NCBI GenBank assembly: GCA_036558125.1
Contig: DATBGE010000132.1
Location: forward strand, 1-64,000
Direction of reading: 5' to 3'
DNA length: 64,000 bases
Source: DATBGE01 sp036558125
Lineage (GTDB): Bacteria; Gemmatimonadota; Gemmatimonadetes; Gemmatimonadales; GWC2-71-9
A program made the translations under genes and the position numbers. Below, piece after piece: positions 19,125 to 31,796 of this stretch. Position 1 is the first letter of the stretch. Each line of letters starts with the position of its first letter. The notes beneath the pieces are model-generated. The model saw only the letters and a list, made by a program, of their open reading frames with translations. It was not told where the DNA came from and did no database searches.

Positions 19125-19481
19125 ATGAATATCGACTACCCGTTCCACTTCGATAGCCGGGGCCGGACCGCGCTGACCGACGAGAACGATCACGTTCGCG
19201 ACATGATCGAGCAGCTGATCTTCACCAATCCTGGTGAGCGGGTGAACCGGCCGGACTTCGGCAGCGGCCTGCTGCAGCTGATCTTCGCGCCCAACAGCCC
19301 GGAGCTTGCCGCCACGGTGCAATTCACCCTGCAGGCAGCACTGCAACGGTGGCTGGGCGACGTGATCGATCTCCAGGATCTCGAGGTGCAGGCCATCGAC
19401 TCGGCGCTGACGATCGACGTCAAGTATCTCATCCGCCGGACCGGCGAGCCGCAGAGCGCGACGTTCACCCGCGGTGGGTAA
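19125..19481 (+). CDS. gp25-like baseplate wedge protein (Afp9-like)
   Basis: This is a 118-aa GPW/gp25 family protein with the signatures VRDMIEQLIFTNPGERVNRP and FGSGLLQLIF. gp25 proteins anchor the first sheath ring to the baseplate and start sheath assembly. Length is close to the family norm. It starts six bases after the PAAR stop. Confidence 0.93.
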   Translation: MNIDYPFHFDSRGRTALTDENDHVRDMIEQLIFTNPGERVNRPDFGSGLLQLIFAPNSPELAATVQFTLQAALQRWLGDVIDLQDLEVQAIDSALTIDVKYLIRRTGEPQSATFTRGG

Positions 19482-19493
19482 TCAGGAGGGTTT

Positions 19494-22058
19494 GTGACGC
19501 TGTGTTGCCAGGATGATGAACGCCGTGATCTGGTGCGGCACATACAAGGAAGAGTCGGCCTCGACTACATCGAGGTGGGTGGCGACCAGCGCACCCTCTC
19601 GGTGTACTTCCTGGGCAAGCTCCCGCCAGAACTTCAGACGAACCAGCCGGGCATCGAGCGCTACCTGCGGCTGGAAGGCGGTCATCGCATCACCGGCATC
19701 AGCATCATCGACGTGGACCCGGTGGTGGATCCCAGCCCCGAGAAGGACGACTTCCTCAAGGTACGGCTCGACAAGTCGGGAGACTTCTCCACCTACACCC
19801 TGCGGCTGGGTGGAGTGGAGAACGTCGACCCGCGGTACGACCACGTCGACTTCTCCTTCAAGATCGATTGCCCCTCCGATCTCGATTGCGCTCCAGCCTG
19901 CACCTGCGAACCGCCGGTACTCGACGAGCCGGAGATCAACTATCTGGCCCGGGATTACGGGGGTTTCAGGCAGCTCATTCTCGATCGCTTGTCGTTGCTG
20001 CTCCCGGATTGGAAGGAACGCCACGTGCCCGACCTGGGAATCACCCTGGTCGAGCTGCTGGCGTACACCGGCGACTACCTCAGCTACTACCAGGACGCGG
20101 TGGCGACAGAGGCGTACCTCGACACCGCGAGGAAGCGGATCTCGATCCGGCGGCATACCCGACTGGTCGACTACGTGATGCACGAAGGGTGCAATGCCCG
20201 CGCCTGGGTTTCGGTCGAGGTGAGTGAGGACCTCGAGCTGGTCCCCTCGAAAACCGCCTTCATCACCGGGCTCAACGACCAGCTTCCCGTGCGGCAGACG
20301 GTGTTGAGCTGGGATGATCTCCGCCAAGTGCCGTCCGCGTCCTACCAGGTCTTCGAACCGATGGCGACGGATGATACCGGTGCCATTCGGCTTCGTGTCG
20401 CCCACAACGAGATCCACTTCTATGCCTGGGGCGACACGGAGTGCTGTCTCGAGCGGGGGAGCACCTCGGCCTTCCTCCTTGATGGATATGTCAGTGCGGG
20501 GGGCACAACGGATGGCGCTGGAGAAATTCTGGTGGCTGCTTCGCCGCCACCCGCTCGGACCCTTCAACTCAAGCCGGGTGATGTCCTGATCTTCGAGGAA
20601 GTGATCGGCCCCCGAACCGGGCTGCCGGCCGATGCGGACCCGGCCAGGCGTCATGCGGTACGGCTCACCCGGGTAACCCCGGGAGAGGATCCCGTGGTTC
20701 GCGATCAGCAAGGCCGCCCCACGCCATGGGTGGAAATCGCCTGGGCGGAAGAGGATGCGCCGCCGTTCACCTTCTGCATTTCCACCATTGGAGCCGCGCC
20801 GGATTGCAGCTACCTCGAGAAAGCCACTGTGGCGCGAGGCAATGTGATCCTGGTAGACCATGGCAAAACCGGCCCGAGGAAAGACTTCGAACCGGTATCC
20901 GCGCTGGCGACCGAGGCGGAGTGTGAGTGCGCGGACCGCCCAGGCAACGTCCAGACTATCCCAGCCCGGATCCAGCCCACCCTGGAGAGGATCCCGCTGA
21001 CGTTCCGCCAGCCGTTGCCTGCCGACCGGCCGGCGACCGGCGGCTGGACCACCGCCAGCTCCATGGTGACTCAGGAACCGAGACTCGCCCTGCCGCAAGT
21101 CTCACTCACCTCGGATCCCGCCCAGCCCTGGGAGGTTCGCTACGACCTGATCGCGAGTGGTCCGGACGATCGGCATTTCGTGGTGGAGATCGACGACGAG
21201 AGCCTGGCTCATCTGCGCTTCGGCAACGGAGAGAATGGCTACCGGCCGCCGGCGGGAATGGTGCTCAGCGCGATTTATCGCACCGGCAACGGAGTGGCCG
21301 GGAACGTGGGCCCCGAAGCGATCTCGCGCTTAGTGCTGACAGATATTGAGCTGAGCGGAATCTCCCTGACGGTGCGCAACCCGCTTCCCGCCCAGGGCGG
21401 CACCGAACCGGAGAATGCCGCAGAAGTCAAACTCCGTGCGCCCCGCGCCTTCCGGAAGCGTCTGGAGCGTGCCATTACGGCGGACGACTACCGCCAGATC
21501 GCCCAGCTCAACACCCGCGTCCAGTCGGCCAATGCTGCACTGGAGTGGAGTGGAAGCTGGTACGAGGCGGATGTTGCGATCGATCCCCGGGGAGGCGAGA
21601 GCGTTTCTGCGATGGTGCTGGACGAGATTGACTGGGAACTGGAGAAGTGCCGGCGGATGGGTCACGACCTCGCGGTGCGGCCCGCCCGGTACGTGCCGCT
21701 CTGCCTCAAGGTCGAGGTCTGCGCGCTTCCGCACTACCAGCCCGGGCAGGTCAAGGCAGCCCTGCTCGATCGGTTTAGCACCCGCACTCTTCCCGGCGGT
21801 AAGCGGGGCTTCTTCCACCCGGACAACCTCTCCTTCGGCGATGGGATCTACCTGAGCACCGTGATTGCGGCCGCTCAGGCGGTGCCCGGTGTCGAGTGCG
21901 TAACCGTCACCCGGTTCCACCGCCTATTTCAGGCGCCCAATCACGAGATCGAGAACGGTCTGTTGCCGCTCGGGACCGGAGAGATCGCCCAACTCGATAA
22001 CGACCCCAACTTCCCGGAACGGGGTCAGCTCGAGATTCAGGTCCGGGGCGGGAGGTAG
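19494..22058 (+). CDS. Large baseplate-J protein 1 (Afp11-like wedge)
   Basis: GTG 19494 follows CAGGAGGG and gives 854 aa. The core wedge signature is at residues ~145-235 (EINYLARDYGGFRQLILDRL, then LGITLVELLAYTGDYLSYYQD). The C-terminal region has a typical J fold (GNGVAGNVGPEAISRL, ERAITADDYRQIA). A small cysteine cluster lies near residue ~123 (CPSDLDCAPACTCEPP). With the gpI-like protein it would form the baseplate wedges that respond to the target surface. It is longer than most Afp11 proteins. Confidence 0.9.
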   Translation: MTLCCQDDERRDLVRHIQGRVGLDYIEVGGDQRTLSVYFLGKLPPELQTNQPGIERYLRLEGGHRITGISIIDVDPVVDPSPEKDDFLKVRLDKSGDFSTYTLRLGGVENVDPRYDHVDFSFKIDCPSDLDCAPACTCEPPVLDEPEINYLARDYGGFRQLILDRLSLLLPDWKERHVPDLGITLVELLAYTGDYLSYYQDAVATEAYLDTARKRISIRRHTRLVDYVMHEGCNARAWVSVEVSEDLELVPSKTAFITGLNDQLPVRQTVLSWDDLRQVPSASYQVFEPMATDDTGAIRLRVAHNEIHFYAWGDTECCLERGSTSAFLLDGYVSAGGTTDGAGEILVAASPPPARTLQLKPGDVLIFEEVIGPRTGLPADADPARRHAVRLTRVTPGEDPVVRDQQGRPTPWVEIAWAEEDAPPFTFCISTIGAAPDCSYLEKATVARGNVILVDHGKTGPRKDFEPVSALATEAECECADRPGNVQTIPARIQPTLERIPLTFRQPLPADRPATGGWTTASSMVTQEPRLALPQVSLTSDPAQPWEVRYDLIASGPDDRHFVVEIDDESLAHLRFGNGENGYRPPAGMVLSAIYRTGNGVAGNVGPEAISRLVLTDIELSGISLTVRNPLPAQGGTEPENAAEVKLRAPRAFRKRLERAITADDYRQIAQLNTRVQSANAALEWSGSWYEADVAIDPRGGESVSAMVLDEIDWELEKCRRMGHDLAVRPARYVPLCLKVEVCALPHYQPGQVKAALLDRFSTRTLPGGKRGFFHPDNLSFGDGIYLSTVIAAAQAVPGVECVTVTRFHRLFQAPNHEIENGLLPLGTGEIAQLDNDPNFPERGQLEIQVRGGR

Positions 22059-22060
22059 AG

Positions 22061-25000
22061 ATGACGGCAAAATCCTGCGGCTGCTCGACCGAGAGTTGTG
22101 GTTGCTGCGAAGGCACCGAGAAGCTGACGCCCGTTTCGACCGCCAACCGTCCGGGCTTGGATGCTCTGCTCTACCGGGTGGGGACGCACGGCAGTTTCCT
22201 GGAGACGATGAAGGCCGGTCTGGCGTCGGTGACAGTCGAAGCGCCCGGTGCCGACGGCCAGACGCTGGAGACCTTCCAGCCGTTGCGCGGCCTCACTACC
22301 CGCGACCCCGCGGATCCCGCAATTGCCCTGCTCGACGGCTGGGCCACCGTAGGTGACGTGCTCACGTTCTATCAGGAACGCATCGCCAACGAAGGCTACC
22401 TCCGGACCGCGACGGAGCGGCGCTCGATCCTCGAACTGTCCCGCCTGGTGGGGTATGCCCTTCGACCCGGTGTCGCATCCACGGTCTATCTCGCGTACAC
22501 CCTGGAGGAGAAGCAAACCGAGCCGGTGGAGATCCCCGCCGGGGCGCGCTCGCAGAGCATTCCCGGTCCCGATGAGCTGCCGCAATCCTTCGAAACCAGC
22601 GAGAAGCTGACGGCCCGTTCGGCGTGGAACAACCTGCAGGTGCGGCTCACCCAGCCCCAGAACATTTCGCTCGGAAACATCTTGTCGTTGGCCGAATTCT
22701 ACATCACTGGAACAGCCGCCAATCTCAAGCAGGGGGATTCACTCCTCTTCGTCTTTGGGGATGGTCCCGATCAAAAGGCGGTTCGCACGGTCTACGAGAC
22801 AGTGGAACAGGTCGCCGACGATCGCACGCTGGTGAGGCTGACCCCTCTGCCTGCAGGAACCCATGAGGCCTTACCCGTACTCGTTGCGTTCATCAAGGAG
22901 TTGGAGGCCATGGTGAGCGCCCCGGGTAGCGGATTTGACGAAAAGCGGGCGCTTGCCTGCCTGCAAGTGCTTCACAGCAACACGTATCTCGGACTTGCCA
23001 TTTCACCGCTTGATTGGCTGGAGGCATTCAACTCGCCCGGCTCCGACGTTCCTGAGGTGCAAAAGAGGTTTGAGAAGGAAATCGAGGCCTTGATGGGCAC
23101 CCTCCCTACTCCGAAGAGCCCTTCTGTCACGACCTCGCCAGGCAAGTTCATTTCCCACCTTCTGCGCGAACCACGACTGCAACCCGCAAACAGTGCCCGG
23201 CTGTCCCGGAGCCTGCAGCAAGGACTCGGAGCCGGAGCGGATGCTCACGCCCAATTGATGGTCAATTTCGCGGCCATATTGAAGGACACGTTCTATGTGG
23301 CGTGGGCCAAGGCCAATGTTCAAACAGCGGAGTCTCAACTCAAGTCGATACATGTCCTGAGGTTGAAAGCCCCGCCCTTTGGGGCAAATGCCCCCAAGCG
23401 GGTGACCTATGAGAAGGGTACGGCACCCGGTCCGGAATTCGTGATCGGCCCACCGAGTGGATGGCTCGAACTGCCTCTGGAAGATGAATCCGAAGACTCT
23501 CTCTCTCTGGATCAGGCCTATGACGCCGTGACTCCCGGATCATACGCCGTAATCCAAACGCTGGACCCACATCTATCCCTCGCGCGCCGGCAAGCGTTGA
23601 AGATCGAAACCGTCTCGACCGGACAACGCTCGGCATACGGTGTGAACGGAAAGAGCACCAAGTTGACTTTCTCCCAGGCGTGGTGGCCAGAGCTCGAGTC
23701 TGGTGAGGAAGAATTCCCCGACTTTGGCAGGTATCGGAACACCCTCGTTTTCGCTCAGAGCGATCCACTCACGCCTGCGGAAGCGCCCATGGCGCCGGCA
23801 GAGGTCAAGGGCCAGGAGATCCCGCTGGCTGGGCTGTACAATGAGCTAACCTCCGGGCGCTGGGTCATTTTCTCCGGTGAGCGGGCTGACATTCCAGGCG
23901 TTGATGGGGTCAATGGTACTGAGCTGCTGATGATCTCCGGTCTGCGCCAGAGTTACGACCCGAAGCTTCCGGGAGACAAGACCCACACGACGCTCTTTCT
24001 GGCGACCAAGACCGCATTCTCCTACAAGCGCGACACTCTCAAGATCTACGGTAACGTCGTCAAGGCGACCCACGGTGAGACCCGGAACGAGACTCTCGGC
24101 GCCGGCGACGGAAGCCAGGCACTGCAGTCTTTCACACTCAAGCAGCCGCCCCTCACCTTCGTGCCGGCACCCAACCCGAGCGGAGTGGACAGCACTCTGA
24201 AGGTCTACGTGAACGATGTGGAGTGGCACGAGACCGATACCTTCGCCGGCCTGGGACCAAAGGACCGCCAGTTCATCGCCAAGACCGGTGACGACACCAA
24301 GACCACCGTGACGTTCGGAAACGGCAAGGAGGGTGCTCGGCTCCCCACCGGGGTGGAGAACGTGAAGGCGATTTACCGCAATGGCATCGGGCAGCCGGGA
24401 AACGTGAGGCCCGAACAGGTCAGTCTCCTGATGACCAAGCCGCTCGGCGTCAAAGCAGTCATCAACCCGCTGGGCGCCTCCGGAGGGGCAGACAGGGAGA
24501 GCCGCGATCAGGCGCGGGAGAACGCGCCTCTCGGGGTCATGTCGCTGGACCGATTGGTTTCGGTGCAGGACTACGCTGATTTCTCCCGGACCTTCGCCGG
24601 CATCGGAAAGGCCCGAGCCCGCCGCCTGAGCGATGGCCGCAGGGCAGTAGTCCACATCACCATCGCCGGTGCTGACGATATCCCTATCGATCCGACGTCA
24701 GATCTCTACGCCAATCTGCTGGCGGCACTGCGGGAGTTCGGCGATGCCGACCTCCCCTTGCAAGTGGATTCCCGGGAGTTGGTCGTGCTGGTGCTGAGTG
24801 CCAGAGTGCGGATTGCTCCTGGCTACCTGTGGGAGCCCGTGGCGACGGCAATCCGGAACCAGCTCTTGGTGGAGTTCGGTTTCGAGAAGCGCGGCCTGGG
24901 CCAACCCGCTCTGCTCTGTGAAGTGATCGAGGTCATCCAGAGCGTGCCAGGAGTGCTTTACGTCGATGTGGATGTGTTCGGGGGCATTCCCGAGAAGAAG

Positions 25001-25239
25001 GCGGAGAAGGACGGCGACCGGCGCCTTCTGACTCTGGCTCAGATGGCGGAGGAGATCAAGAAACTCTCCAAGCCTGAAAAAATCTCCCAGCCCGGTATGA
25101 CCGCCGCCAAGGGGCAAGGGGTCCCCCGCCAGAGGGTGGACGTGAATCTGGCTGATGTCGAGAACGGCGCTATTCGACCGGCGCAGTTGGCGATGTTCAC
25201 CGCGGCGGTTCCCGACACCCTGATTCTGAATCCGATCCC

Positions 25240-25243
<4 letters not shown>
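22061..25243 (+). CDS. Large baseplate-J protein 2
   Basis: The 1060-aa product is a second putative baseplate assembly protein related to the previous one: DPAIALLDGWATVGDVLTFY and NEGYLRTATERRSILELSRL near the N-terminus, and the J fold later (TVTFGNGKEGARLPTG, YRNGIGQPGNVRPEQV, LVSVQDYADFSRTFAGI). The very N-terminus is cysteine-rich (SCGCSTESCGCCEG), so six cysteines lie within 16 residues. Two giant J proteins in series suggest a large or heteromeric baseplate wedge. It starts two bases after the previous stop. Confidence 0.88.
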
Positions 25244-27495
<2,252 letters not shown>

Positions 27496-27558
27496 CGAGG
27501 CCGTGACCCGCTGGACTGCGCCGCCGCGCGCGAGACTGACCACCTGAGGAATGGAGCC

Positions 27559-29001
27559 ATGAAGGGCGATTTCAGCCGGGTCACCTTTGACCCCACGAAG
27601 CATTTCTGCCAGGTGCTCAAGCAACAGGGCCGGGTCACACTCGACGCGGATGACAACGAGCAGAGCGCGATTCTGCTGCATTACATCCGCCGGCTCGCCT
27701 GGGATCTGCTGGGGCCTCATGCCGTACCCGCCGGGCACGGATTCGAGCTGGCGGTCAATGCGAGTGGGCTTCACCTCACCCGGGGCCACTGCTACGTGGA
27801 CGGCATCCTGGTAGAGAATGACGCGGACGATTGGAGTTACACGACCCAGAAGGACTATCCACTGTCGGACAACGACCCGCTCCAGGAACAGATCAAGATC
27901 CACCAGGGCTTGACCTTCTGGATCTATCTCGACGTCTGGGAGCGTTTCGTCACGCCGCTGGACGACGATGACATTCGGGAGAAAGCGTTGGGCGGGCCGG
28001 ACACCTGCGGTCGGGCCAAGGTAGTCTGGCAGGTGAAGGCATCGCCATATGACCCTGGAATGCCGGCGATCAAGGACTTCGAACCTTGCGCTACGCCGAT
28101 GGCGGGGTGGCACGGCCTCAGCGAGGCCCAACTCGCAGCGCGGGTGGATCCCGGAAAGAAGAGCGAGGATCCCTGTGTGTTGCCTCCGGATTCGAAATAT
28201 CGCGGCGCCGAGAACCAGCTCTACCGAGTGGAGATTCACGAGGGGGGACATGGGGATGAGGCGACGTTCAAGTGGTCGCGCGACAACGGCAGTGTGACGG
28301 CCGCGTGGACCGATACCAGTGGGAACGATCTCGTCGTTTCTCGGACCCGGGGGCTCAAGGCCGGCGACTGGGTAGAACTGTCGGACGACACCCGGGAACT
28401 CCAGGGAGAACCGGGAGTCCTGGTTAAGCTGGTTAAGGTGGAAGGCGATTTGCTTTCGGTCGATCCGGCCACGGTGCCGGCGGAGGGCATTGGTTGGAGC
28501 GAAAAGCTCAGGACACCGAAGGTACGGCGCTGGGATCAGATTCAGACCGAGGATGTGATCCTCAGCAACGGTGCGGTCCCCGTCACGGAAACGCCGGCCG
28601 GGGCCGATGAGGCGGATGTTGTCTGGATCGATCTGGAGGACGGCATTCAGGTTCAGTTCCTGGCCGGGGGCGAGTATCGAACCGGCGACTATTGGCTGAT
28701 CCCCGCTCGGGTGGCTACCGGCGCTATCGAATGGCCTTCGGAGATGGACGCCGACAGCAAGGTCGTCCCTACGATGATGCGACCACGGGGCATTGAGCAT
28801 CACTACGCCCCACTGGGCTTTGTCCAGTGGCAGGGGGAAGACGTCAACCTCCAGACTTGCCGCTGCGAGATCACGGCATCGGTAGAGTGCGCGCGAGTGG
28901 TGAAACAGGCTGAACCGGACATGAGCATGAAGCGGACGGTGAAAGCCTCCAAGGCCAAGGGCAAGACTCCCTCGACCGGAGGTCGGCGGCACAGAGGGTG
29001 A
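27559..29001 (+). CDS. DUF6519 protein, last gene of the eCIS operon
   Basis: The 480-aa product begins MKGDFSRVTFDPTKHF and QQGRVTLDADDNEQ, the signature of DUF6519 proteins found in tail-like loci. The middle contains LYRVEIHEGGHGDEATFKWSRDN-type segments (only ATFKWSRDNGSV is diagnostic) and the end is a Lys-rich tail. ATG 27559 has GGAATGGAG upstream. It is probably an external baseplate or fibre-like component, since its family sits next to gpI-like genes. Its function is not established. Confidence 0.8.
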   Translation: MKGDFSRVTFDPTKHFCQVLKQQGRVTLDADDNEQSAILLHYIRRLAWDLLGPHAVPAGHGFELAVNASGLHLTRGHCYVDGILVENDADDWSYTTQKDYPLSDNDPLQEQIKIHQGLTFWIYLDVWERFVTPLDDDDIREKALGGPDTCGRAKVVWQVKASPYDPGMPAIKDFEPCATPMAGWHGLSEAQLAARVDPGKKSEDPCVLPPDSKYRGAENQLYRVEIHEGGHGDEATFKWSRDNGSVTAAWTDTSGNDLVVSRTRGLKAGDWVELSDDTRELQGEPGVLVKLVKVEGDLLSVDPATVPAEGIGWSEKLRTPKVRRWDQIQTEDVILSNGAVPVTETPAGADEADVVWIDLEDGIQVQFLAGGEYRTGDYWLIPARVATGAIEWPSEMDADSKVVPTMMRPRGIEHHYAPLGFVQWQGEDVNLQTCRCEITASVECARVVKQAEPDMSMKRTVKASKAKGKTPSTGGRRHRG

Positions 29002-29032
29002 GGCGCCCCTTCTCTACAGAATGGAGGTCATC

Positions 29033-29759
29033 ATGTCCCAGCGACCCAAAGTCTGCATGGATCGCATCCTGCCGCGGAACTTGATGCGCAACCGGCCAAC
29101 CACTCGGACTCGCGGCGGTCGAGTGCGTGCCATCAACCCGATCAATACCGCCTGGGTGAATGGGTCCACCCTTCACGTGCGCTCCATGGGCGGTACGCCA
29201 ACCGAGCAGGCCACCGCTCGAACCCAGGCGGCCTGGTGGACCCAGGTAGCCAACCTGAAGATCGAATTCGACAACGCCCCGAACGCGGAAATCCGGGTCT
29301 CGTTCGACCCCGGCGACGGCGCCTGGTCCTACATCGGCACCGAGAACCGCTCGATCCCGCTCAACGAGGCGACCATGAACCTGGGATTCTTGGACGGAGG
29401 GACCGCCGGCCACGAGTTCGGTCATGCCATCGGACTGGCTCACGAGCACCAGAATCCGGCCGGCGGCATGAGGAGGTGGTAATCCGGGAGGCTGCCAAGT
29501 CGCCGGAAGATCTCTACGGATTTACCGCGCAGGCGCCGGGCGATACCTCATCGACACCCGGGGTCCCACTGATGTGGTGATGAAACTCTTCGGCCCCAAC
29601 AGTGAAACTGCGCTCATCGCGGAAGACGATGATTCGGGATATGCACTGAACGCGCGGATTGTGGCAGATCTGTCCCCGGGTGACTACCTGGTGCAGATAC
29701 GCCACTACAACAAGGCCAGCGGAATGGGGAACTACTCGGTCAAGGTGCGTCAGTCGTAG
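29033..29759 (+). pseudogene. Broken metzincin (astacin-like) metalloprotease gene
   Basis: ATG 29033 has GGAGG five bases upstream. The first ~150 residues look intact and end in HEFGHAIGLAHEHQNP, the HExxHxxGxxH zinc motif. Then the frame stops at 29480-29482 (GGMRRW). The expected ~100 residues with the Met-turn are missing. A C-terminal PPC-like beta domain (AGRYLIDTRGPTDVVMKLFGP, split by a frame change near 29530-29545, to VKVRQS at 29756) follows in another frame. The best reading is an internal deletion plus a frameshift. It is eCIS-adjacent and may be a lost cargo or secreted protease. Confidence 0.8.
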
Positions 29760-29794
29760 ATCTACGGGAACGGCGTGCGTTGCAGCTTAGGTTC

Positions 29795-30247
29795 CTACAG
29801 GCCCAATTCGTAACGCACGAACTCCTCGTCCCGCCTGTACCCCACCTTCTCATACAGCGCCTGCGCGGTCCGGTTCTTTGCCGCGGTGACCAGTTCGATG
29901 ACACAGGCGCCGTTCTCTACCGCGTGCTCCCGAGCCTTCTCCATCAGCTGGCGCCCGATCCCATTCCTCCGGTAAAGCGCCGAGACGTAGAGGTCGTTGA
30001 GCAGCCACATGGGCCGCGCCTGGGTGGAGCTGAAGAGGGGGAAGAGTTGGACGAACCCTGCCGCGCGTGGCGGATTGCTCGTGTCGTCGACGGCAACGAA
30101 GATCACCGACTCGTTCCGTTGCAGCCGCTCGGTGATGAACTGGCGAGCCACCTCAGGATTCGGCGGCTGCTGGTAGAACTGGCGATAGAGGTCGAACTGG
30201 GGAGCGACGAGGTCTACGTCGGCGAGTGTCGCGCGGCGGATCAGCAT
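29795..30247 (-). CDS. GNAT family N-acetyltransferase, intact copy
   Basis: ATG 30247 gives 150 aa, the usual GNAT size. The longer frame to 30451 has no family support upstream. N-terminal LIRRATLADVDLVAPQF and motif A RRNGIGRQLMEKA (residues 93-105, acetyl-CoA pyrophosphate loop), then NRTAQALYEKVGY, are diagnostic. It transfers acetyl groups to an unknown amine. A decayed copy of the same gene lies at ~1662-1932 on the other side of the eCIS island. Confidence 0.9.
   Translation of the reverse strand: MLIRRATLADVDLVAPQFDLYRQFYQQPPNPEVARQFITERLQRNESVIFVAVDDTSNPPRAAGFVQLFPLFSSTQARPMWLLNDLYVSALYRRNGIGRQLMEKAREHAVENGACVIELVTAAKNRTAQALYEKVGYRRDEEFVRYELGL
29806..30157. repeat. Right flanking direct repeat (within the intact GNAT)
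   Basis: This is the partner of 1662-1932, in the same orientation. Matching sequence is interrupted by about 85 nt (roughly 30011-30095) that are absent from the left copy. Beyond ~30157 the copies diverge. Together they enclose the injection-system operon and its leader. Confidence 0.85.
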
Positions 30248-30344
30248 GGCGTCCTGCCTTTGGTCAAGGACCGCTCGACTGGCCCGGAAACGTGCGGCAC
30301 CACGGTAGAGGTACCGTGTGACAGTATATCTTCGGCCCCCAAGG

Positions 30345-31001
30345 CTACATCGGCAACCCCTTGGATGCCTTGGCGTCGGCCACCAGCTGCGTGAAGACCG
30401 AGTCCGCGGCCAGGCTGGTGCCGGCCTTCCACCGGCCCTGCGGGTCGTCAATCAAGGGCGTCAGCATCAGAGTGCCGGCCGAATCCGCGCCGAGGAAGAT
30501 GAGGCCCAGCGCCGGGACCCGGACCACGAAGTAGTCGCTTGGGGGACGGTGGCTGATCGCCACCAGTTGATCCCGTTGCCGGGTGATGGCGTCCGCCAAG
30601 GTAGAACCGCCGTAGGCCACGGGTCTCCAGGCGCCCTTCAGCCGCTCGACCTCGATCGAAGAGCGAATCGCCGCTCCCGCCTGCACCGGATACATCACCT
30701 TGTCTCCTCCGGAGAGCAGCGAGACCGGCTTCCTGGCGCTGGAATAGGCCTGAAGCGAGTCGAGCCTTACGAAAAACTCCACCAGCGGCTCGCCCAGCGA
30801 AGCCCCTTGAGCCTGCTCGGCATCGGAGAAGCCGAGTGTGGCGTAGTGCTCCCGCGCGAGTGCGCGCAGGGTATCGAGCCCGGCCATCGCGGCCGGCCGG
30901 GATTCTCGCGCCGCCGCGAGGACTGTGTCCTTCCGCTCCTGGCCACTCACCGGACGCGCCGCCACCGCCACAAGAGCGATCGTTGCCAGCCAGCGAAGCA
31001 T
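30345..31001 (-). CDS. Secreted protein of unknown function
   Basis: ATG 31001 follows GAGGAGG. Residues 1-20 are a signal peptide (LATIALVAVAARPVSGQ, cleavage near SGQ-ER). The 218-aa protein then has a helical segment (DTLRALAREHYATLGF) and a C-terminal alpha/beta part ending in a Lys/Ala helix. Family is unrecognised. The export signal suggests a periplasmic location. It lies 15 nt downstream of the next minus-strand gene's end (31017), so the two may be co-transcribed. Confidence 0.75.
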   Translation of the reverse strand: MLRWLATIALVAVAARPVSGQERKDTVLAAARESRPAAMAGLDTLRALAREHYATLGFSDAEQAQGASLGEPLVEFFVRLDSLQAYSSARKPVSLLSGGDKVMYPVQAGAAIRSSIEVERLKGAWRPVAYGGSTLADAITRQRDQLVAISHRPPSDYFVVRVPALGLIFLGADSAGTLMLTPLIDDPQGRWKAGTSLAADSVFTQLVADAKASKGLPM

Positions 31002-31016
31002 GGTGGCCTCCTCTCG

Positions 31017-31598
31017 TCAATTCTTGGTGACGTCGTAGAAGTCATCCCAGTGGGTGTGGTCAGTTCCGCTCACGTAGTCATCATACGTCGTGAGATATTG
31101 TGCTCCCACATTCGGCGCCCAGGGATTGTTGACCGCGACGTAATGGGTCCCATTCAGCGTGGCGTATCCCGTCACCACCATCATGTGTCCGCCTCCTCCG
31201 GTCCAGTGCCAGGCGAAGGCGAAGGGCTTCTTGGCGCAGTAGATCTGCGACTTGACCTGGGCCCAGGTGAGAGGCGTGTCGCTAGTGCGCTTGAACGAGA
31301 AGCCGTACTTGTCGAACTCGGGCCAGCCGCCCTGGATGCAGGCGTTCGGCACCGGGCTGTTGAGGCAATCGGTGCGGCCGAATTCCTTGTTGGCCTCGTC
31401 TCCCTGCTGCACCTGGGTGCCGAGGAATTCCATGATCATCTCCCCGCTCGCAGCCCAGCACCACATGCTGGTCTCCTGGGGGCGCAGGGCGACGGTCTGC
31501 GATCCGATGTTATCGGGGGGATTACAGCAGCCGTCGAGAAGCATGATCACGGAGACCAGCGCGCAGAGGCCCAGCCTGCGCCGTGGCTTGTCGTCCAT
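31017..31598 (-). CDS. Papain-like cysteine protease, lipoprotein
   Basis: ATG 31598 follows AAGGAGG. A lipobox (LDGC, C24) ends the N-terminal hydrophobic stretch, so the protein is probably lipid-anchored. The catalytic triad is visible: Cys47 in MWCWAAS, His in GGGGHMMVVTGY and Asn in VAVNNPW, as in C39/C70-type papain-like peptidases. Length is 193 aa. It could process or degrade extracellular protein. The substrate is unknown. Confidence 0.85.
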   Translation of the reverse strand: MDDKPRRRLGLCALVSVIMLLDGCCNPPDNIGSQTVALRPQETSMWCWAASGEMIMEFLGTQVQQGDEANKEFGRTDCLNSPVPNACIQGGWPEFDKYGFSFKRTSDTPLTWAQVKSQIYCAKKPFAFAWHWTGGGGHMMVVTGYATLNGTHYVAVNNPWAPNVGAQYLTTYDDYVSGTDHTHWDDFYDVTKN

Positions 31599-31675
31599 GG
31601 AGCCCTCCTTTCAGACTCGGACTCAAACACGGGGCGTACCAAAGCAGAGCAGCCGCCTGGGAGGCGGCGAAAACA

Positions 31676-31716
31676 ATCGCGCGGCAGTCGGGATGATTCC
31701 CAACCTACCGCGCGAT
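31676..31716 (-). terminator. Nested hairpin, likely terminator of the VIT gene
   Basis: ATCGCGCGG at 31676-31684 pairs with CCGCGCGAT at 31708-31716. Inside, GGGA/TCCC form a second hairpin. Read on the minus strand the stem is followed by TGTTTT, and on the plus strand by ACTTTT. It lies downstream of the minus-strand VIT gene and could act in both directions. Confidence 0.6.
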
Positions 31717-31796
31717 ACTTTTCCGAAACAGTCTGTAGGGAGGCCTAAAATCGGCCTACATCCAAGGGTCTAGAACCCCTCGACACTCTTTCCCCG

